Below are positions 50,928 to 54,555 of a stretch of 54,555 nt of DNA, piece after piece. The position numbers were made by a program, and so were the translations under genes. The notes below the pieces were generated by a model. The model was not told where the DNA came from. It did not search any database and was given only the letters and a program-made list of their open reading frames with translations. The stretch is from Hydrogenophaga sp. (GTDB lineage Bacteria > Pseudomonadota > Gammaproteobacteria > Burkholderiales > Burkholderiaceae_C). The stretch spans positions 1 to 54,555 of the forward strand of contig NZ_JADMJO010000028.1 of the NCBI RefSeq assembly GCF_018780385.1, written 5' to 3'. Position 1 is the first letter of the stretch; each line of letters begins with the position of its first letter.

Positions 50928-51845
50928 TCAGCCGCCCGATTCCAAGGTTTGTGATTTGCCGCGGCCGCGGCCAAGGTGTGCCAGCAACTGAGGCAAGGCC
51001 ACCTGCAGCACGGCTTTGAGCGTGTGGGGCGGGTTGATCACAAACATGCCGCTGGCGGTCAGCCCGGGCCGGTCTTCAGGACCGTGCGTCGGGTCCTGGC
51101 CGATGGCCAGCGCGGCGTTCAGCCAGGGCTTCTGCGCCTGGTTGGCCAGCGTCTTGAGGCGGCGTGGCAAATCGTGGGCCTCGGGCCGCGGGATCACCGG
51201 GTACCAGACCAGATAGGTGCCAGTCGGGAAACGCTTGATGGCCTCTTGTATGCAGGCGCTCACTTTGCCGTAATCGCTTTTGATCTCGTAGCTCGGGTCG
51301 ATCAGCACCACGGCGCGTTTGGAGCCGGTGGCCGAAGGCGGCGGCGGCAGCAGCGGGCGCAAACCTTCAAAACCGTCTTCACGCGCCACCGCGATCTGCC
51401 GCCCGGCGTCGAGCTGGGCGATGTTGGCCGCGAGCGTTTTGCTGTCGGTGGGGTGCAATTCAAACAGCTTGAGCCGGTCGCGCGACTCGGTCCGCATCAA
51501 CTGCTGCATCACGAAGGGCGAGCCGGGGTAGACGCGCAGCGCGCCGGAGGGGTTGAAGCCCGCGATGATGTCGAGGTAGTCCTCGATCGCGGGCGAAACA
51601 TCCTTGGCCGGCGGCTGGTCGGCGGCCCTGAGCGCCGCCATCAGCTTGACCACGCCGTCCTTGGCCTCGCCCCCGGTCTCGGTGTAGTCGCCGTCCAGGC
51701 GGTACAAACCGGCACCGGCGTGGGTGTCGACCAGGGTGATGCCGGCCTCTTTCTGCATCAGATGGCGCAGCGTGGCGATGAGAGTGGTGTGCTTGAGCAC
51801 GTCGGCGTGGTTGCCGGCGTGGAAGGCGTGTCGGTAGCTGAACAT
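50928..51845 (-). CDS. rlmJ: 23S rRNA (adenine-2030 N6) methyltransferase RlmJ
   Basis: Encodes 305 residues. [19 protein letters not shown], the [12 protein letters not shown] site and the catalytic [13 protein letters not shown]. coli RlmJ has DPPY; here it is DPSY, the form I also remember from relatives. It methylates 23S rRNA A2030. Start at 51845; the frame upstream of it overlaps the rplM promoter and is not coding. Confidence 0.9.
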   Translation of the reverse strand: MFSYRHAFHAGNHADVLKHTTLIATLRHLMQKEAGITLVDTHAGAGLYRLDGDYTETGGEAKDGVVKLMAALRAADQPPAKDVSPAIEDYLDIIAGFNPSGALRVYPGSPFVMQQLMRTESRDRLKLFELHPTDSKTLAANIAQLDAGRQIAVAREDGFEGLRPLLPPPPSATGSKRAVVLIDPSYEIKSDYGKVSACIQEAIKRFPTGTYLVWYPVIPRPEAHDLPRRLKTLANQAQKPWLNAALAIGQDPTHGPEDRPGLTASGMFVINPPHTLKAVLQVALPQLLAHLGRGRGKSQTLESGG

Positions 51846-51897
51846 TCTTCGATGGTAGCGGTTTGACCACGCCGGGCGGGTCTGCAAACGTTGAAAT

Positions 51898-51927
51898 TTG
51901 CCAGTCACCCCTGCAATTTCGTACAAT
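51898..51927 (+). promoter_or_regulatory. Candidate sigma-70 promoter of rplM-rpsI
   Basis: TTGCCA (51898-51903) and TACAAT (51922-51927) are 18 bases apart. The transcript would have a leader of about 120 bases before rplM; a folded leader with ribosomal-protein control is possible but no consensus was recognised. Confidence 0.55.
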
Positions 51928-52051
51928 CGAGGGCTTCGCAGCGAACTGCTGGCTCCGCGACGAAGTATCCAAAACCCACCTAAGAGCGTTCCGTCAGAGA
52001 ACGACCGACCGTGGAAAAGAGCCGCCAAACCACCTCTTCAAGAGAAAACTC

Positions 52052-52483
52052 ATGACCAAAACGTTCAGCGCAAAACCCGCTGACGTGACGCACGAGTGGT
52101 TTGTGATTGACGCGACCGACAAGGTCCTCGGACGAGTAGCCAGCGAAGTTGCTCTCCGTTTGCGCGGCAAACACAAGGCCATTTATACGCCTCACGTCGA
52201 TACCGGTGACTTCATCGTCATCATCAACGCAGCCAAGATCCGCGTCACGGGCAACAAAGCCCTCGACAAGGTCTACTACCGCCACTCGGGTTATCCCGGC
52301 GGTATCTATGGCACCAACTTCCGCGACATGCAGGCCAAGCACCCTGGCCGCGCACTCGAGAAGGCTGTCAAGGGCATGCTGCCCAAGGGCCCGCTCGGCT
52401 ACGCCATGATCAAGAAGCTCAAGGTGTACGGCGGTGCAGAGCACCCGCACACCGCCCAACAGCCGCAAGTGCTGGAACTCTAA
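52052..52483 (+). CDS. rplM: 50S ribosomal protein L13
   Basis: Encodes 143 residues. [36 protein letters not shown] and [18 protein letters not shown] are standard L13. The real start is ATG 52052, since the frame upstream covers the promoter. Cotranscribed with rpsI, 12 bases apart with AGGAG between. Confidence 0.97.
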   Translation: MTKTFSAKPADVTHEWFVIDATDKVLGRVASEVALRLRGKHKAIYTPHVDTGDFIVIINAAKIRVTGNKALDKVYYRHSGYPGGIYGTNFRDMQAKHPGRALEKAVKGMLPKGPLGYAMIKKLKVYGGAEHPHTAQQPQVLEL

Positions 52484-52495
52484 AGGAGCCTTGAG

Positions 52496-52888
52496 ATGAT
52501 TGGTGAATGGAACAATGGAACCGGCCGTCGCAAATCCAGCGTCGCCCGTGTCTTCCTGAAAAAAGGCAGCGGCCACATCACGGTCAATGGCAAGGACATT
52601 CAGGCCTACTTCGGCCGTGAAACCTCCATCATGATCGCCAAGCAGCCCCTGCTGCTGACCAACCATGCCGAAACCTTCGACATCCAGGTCAACGTGCACG
52701 GTGGCGGTGAATCCGGCCAGGCCGGCGCCGTGCGCCACGGCATCACCCGCGCCCTGATCGACTACGACGCCACGCTCAAGCCGGGCCTGTCGCAAGCCGG
52801 TTTCGTGACGCGCGATGCTCGCGAAGTCGAACGGAAAAAAGTCGGTCTGCGCTCCGCGCGCCGTCGCAAGCAGTTCAGCAAACGCTAA
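52496..52888 (+). CDS. rpsI: 30S ribosomal protein S9
   Basis: Encodes 130 residues, ending in the conserved [12 protein letters not shown] whose last Arg reaches the P-site t[25 protein letters not shown] is the usual start. Followed by an intrinsic terminator. Confidence 0.97.
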   Translation: MIGEWNNGTGRRKSSVARVFLKKGSGHITVNGKDIQAYFGRETSIMIAKQPLLLTNHAETFDIQVNVHGGGESGQAGAVRHGITRALIDYDATLKPGLSQAGFVTRDAREVERKKVGLRSARRRKQFSKR

Positions 52889-52912
52889 TCTGTCTGGCCT
52901 CAACTGCAAAAG

Positions 52913-52943
52913 CCGCCTTCAAGTCGAACTTGGGGCGGTTTTT
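52913..52943 (+). terminator. Intrinsic terminator after rpsI
   Basis: CCGCC (52913-52917) pairs with GGCGG (52934-52938), and inside it CAAGT (52920-52924) pairs with ACTTG (52928-52932). Five T follow at 52939-52943. Confidence 0.75.
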
Positions 52944-52988
52944 GCTTTCTGGGACCGGGTTGCGTTTGCTTTCATTTGAAAGGTTTGC

Positions 52989-53696
52989 ATGCGGTTTCGG
53001 CTTCTGCGCAGAAAACTCACCGTCAGCGCGCCGCGCATGGCGGTGCGCAGCGCGTTGCCGTGGCCGTTTCGCTGGCTGCTCGGCGCGGTCGTGCTCGGCT
53101 TCTCCGGGTCGATGGCCATGTGGGCCTTCGATGTTGGTCGCGACATTGCCGGTCTGGACCGAGAGTCCAAGCAGGAGCTCACCCGGCTGCGCTCCGAAGT
53201 GCAAGCCTTGCGCGTCGATCTGCTCCACGCGCAGTCGGTGGCCAACACGTCGGAGAGCCTGCTGACCACTGAACGCAGTGCGCAAGAACAGCTGGCCATG
53301 CGCATACGCCAGCTCGAGGCCGACAACGAATTGCTGCGCACCGATCTTGGTTTTTTCGAGCGTTTGATCCCGGGTTCGGGCGGAGATGCACTGAGCATCC
53401 GCAGTCTGCAGGCCGAGCGTGTGTCCGACACCCAGTGGCGGTGGCAGGCGCTCATGATGCAGGCCACCAAGAATGCGCCCGACTTCAAAGGGTCACTTGC
53501 GATCACTTTCACCGGCACGCTCAACGGCAAGCCGTGGTCGTTGGCGCAGGCGCCAGTGCCACAGCCGGTATTGATCAAAGGCTACCTGAGGCTCGAAGGC
53601 ATCGTCGATGTGCCTGCTCAAGCCATGGTAAAAAACGTGACGGCCAAGATCCTTCAAGGGAGCTCGGTGCGGTCGGTACAAACATTCCAGCTGTGA
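52989..53696 (+). CDS. Membrane-anchored coiled-coil protein (DUF6776-like)
   Basis: Encodes 235 residues. A basic N-terminus and one membrane segment (FRWLLGAVVLGFSGSMAMWAF, ~26-46) are followed by a coiled coil (~55-120) and a C-terminal domain (ALSIRSLQAERV...TFQL), which should lie in the periplasm. The family has no proven function; it sits before a bactofilin gene, which suggests an envelope role. Confidence 0.72.
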   Translation: MRFRLLRRKLTVSAPRMAVRSALPWPFRWLLGAVVLGFSGSMAMWAFDVGRDIAGLDRESKQELTRLRSEVQALRVDLLHAQSVANTSESLLTTERSAQEQLAMRIRQLEADNELLRTDLGFFERLIPGSGGDALSIRSLQAERVSDTQWRWQALMMQATKNAPDFKGSLAITFTGTLNGKPWSLAQAPVPQPVLIKGYLRLEGIVDVPAQAMVKNVTAKILQGSSVRSVQTFQL

Positions 53697-53725
53697 CAGC
53701 AGCGATCCGTCGTTTGGAGAAGCCC

Positions 53726-54124
53726 ATGTTCGGCAAGAAAAAACAGCCCCCCATCAAGAGCCTGATCGCCCAGGGCACCCGCATCGAGGGCAATGTCTTG
53801 TTCCACGATGGATTGCGTGTGGACGGCGAGGTGGTCGGCGACATCCGCGCCAGCGACGAACAACCCAGCATTCTCGTGATCAGCGAGGTGGCGGTGATCA
53901 CCGGTCAGATCCTGGCCGACCACGTGATCATCAACGGCCACGTCAAGGGCCCGGTGCAGGCGTTCGAGCTGCTGGAGCTGCAGCCCAAGGCACGCATCGA
54001 GGGCGACGTGTCGTACAAGGCCCTGGAGATGCACCAGGGCGCGACCATCACTGGCCAGCTCAAGCCCATGGTCGGCGGTGTGGAGGACAAACCCACACTG
54101 AAACTGGCGGCAAACAACGGTTGA
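53726..54124 (+). CDS. Bactofilin (polymer-forming cytoskeletal protein)
   Basis: Encodes 132 residues. A short N-terminal [13 protein letters not shown] tail is followed by the right-handed beta-helix built of repeats such as [21 protein letters not shown] and [16 protein letters not shown]. Bactofilins form filaments without nucleotide. Start at 53726, 29 bases after the coiled-coil gene. Confidence 0.92.
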   Translation: MFGKKKQPPIKSLIAQGTRIEGNVLFHDGLRVDGEVVGDIRASDEQPSILVISEVAVITGQILADHVIINGHVKGPVQAFELLELQPKARIEGDVSYKALEMHQGATITGQLKPMVGGVEDKPTLKLAANNG

Positions 54125-54236
54125 GCGCATTCCCGAGCGAATTGATTTAGTATCTTTCCCATCCCCCGGAGCGCTGTGCGCCCGGTCTTTCTCCGTGGAC
54201 CTGATTGAGGGCCACACCATCCCAAGAGGTCATCCC

Positions 54237-54555
54237 ATGAGTGCAGTGGCAGAAAACATCCAGACTGAAATGCCGGCGCCGCTGGTTTTCACCGACAGCG
54301 CCGCCGCGAAGGTGGCAGAACTGGTTGCTGAGGAAGGCAACCCGGACCTGAAGTTGCGCGTGTTTGTGCAAGGTGGCGGTTGCTCCGGTTTCCAGTACGG
54401 TTTCACCTTCGACGAAGTGACCAACGAAGACGACACCACCATGACCAAGAATGGCGTGTCGCTGTTGATCGACGCCATGAGCTATCAGTACCTGGTGGGT
54501 GCCGAGATCGACTACAAGGAAGACTTGGAAGGCGCGCAGTTCGTGATCAAGAACC
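54237..54555 (+). CDS. erpA: Iron-sulfur cluster insertion protein ErpA (3' end outside window)
   Basis: The first 106 residues are present. [44 protein letters not shown] is the A-type carrier fold with the first of three cluster cysteines; the other two (CxC at the C-terminus) lie beyond the window. ErpA hands Fe-S clusters to proteins such as IspG. AGAGGT precedes the ATG. Confidence 0.94.
   Translation, partial: MSAVAENIQTEMPAPLVFTDSAAAKVAELVAEEGNPDLKLRVFVQGGGCSGFQYGFTFDEVTNEDDTTMTKNGVSLLIDAMSYQYLVGAEIDYKEDLEGAQFVIKN

Noticed and set aside
54125..54236. Promoter boxes before erpA
   Set aside because: TAGTAT at 54148 could be a -10, but no -35 stands at a suitable distance.

Overview
The window is high-GC DNA (mostly well over 60 % by eye), densely packed with genes, and looks like the chromosome of a beta-proteobacterium of the order Burkholderiales, probably family Comamonadaceae (Hydrogenophaga/Acidovorax-like). 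The grounds are the gene families and their order (ahcY-tlyA-metF behind an SAH riboswitch, double-length UvrA, Bug-type binding protein, rplM-rpsI followed by a bactofilin and erpA) and the type of interspersed palindromic repeat. The placement is by recognition, not by a search. No rRNA, tRNA, CRISPR array, transposase gene or prophage was seen. No gap between genes reaches 300 bases.

Layout. 1-3314: the end of a TrkH potassium transporter, a glutathione S-transferase, a YchJ-like protein, a HAD phosphatase and an AraC-type regulator. 3436-12081: a plus-strand operon for leucine/isovalerate-type acyl-CoA breakdown (carboxylase beta and alpha subunits, acyl-CoA dehydrogenase, methylglutaconyl-CoA hydratase, HMG-CoA lyase) with three passengers: a DinB-like protein, a DUF4126 membrane protein and a GhrA-like reductase. 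12153-18199: three tandem minus-strand paralogues of about 630-650 residues each that match no family I know. They sit in visibly lower-GC DNA and are the best candidate here for an undescribed system. 18347-19811: a YbaK-like deacylase, a DUF1289 protein and a DsbA/HCCA-isomerase-like protein. 19816-25619: a NAD-dependent formate dehydrogenase locus with divergent regulator, a fused gamma-beta subunit and an alpha subunit carrying an in-frame repeat. 25711-27285: a universal stress protein and a convergent ABC binding protein.

27416-33415 encodes a 1999-residue UvrA that is two UvrA proteins fused head to tail, with the same repeat family inserted in frame. 33419-36566 holds an Lrp/AsnC regulator and a divergent homodimeric E1 (AceE/MdeB-like) separated by a perfect 12-bp inverted repeat. 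36578-39421 holds small proteins, an MFS transporter and a HAD phosphatase. 39512-43142 is the methyl-cycle block: SAH riboswitch with an overlapping terminator, ahcY, tlyA, metF and rlpA. 43139-46274 holds a LysR regulator with two helix-turn-helix domains, a Bug-type binding protein and an OmpW porin with FNR-like boxes. 46284-50097 is paaABCDE (phenylacetyl-CoA epoxidase, minus strand) behind a perfect TetR-type operator. 50258-54555 holds a CAP-domain lipoprotein, rlmJ, rplM-rpsI, a coiled-coil membrane protein, a bactofilin and the start of erpA.

How the genes work together: leucine or related branched acyl-CoAs and phenylacetate are degraded to central acyl-CoA intermediates; formate is oxidised to NADH; SAH made by methyltransferases is sensed by RNA and removed by AhcY, with MetF supplying methyl-THF to the same cycle. 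All coordinates and residue positions are hand-counted; no alignment, profile search or folding program was run.
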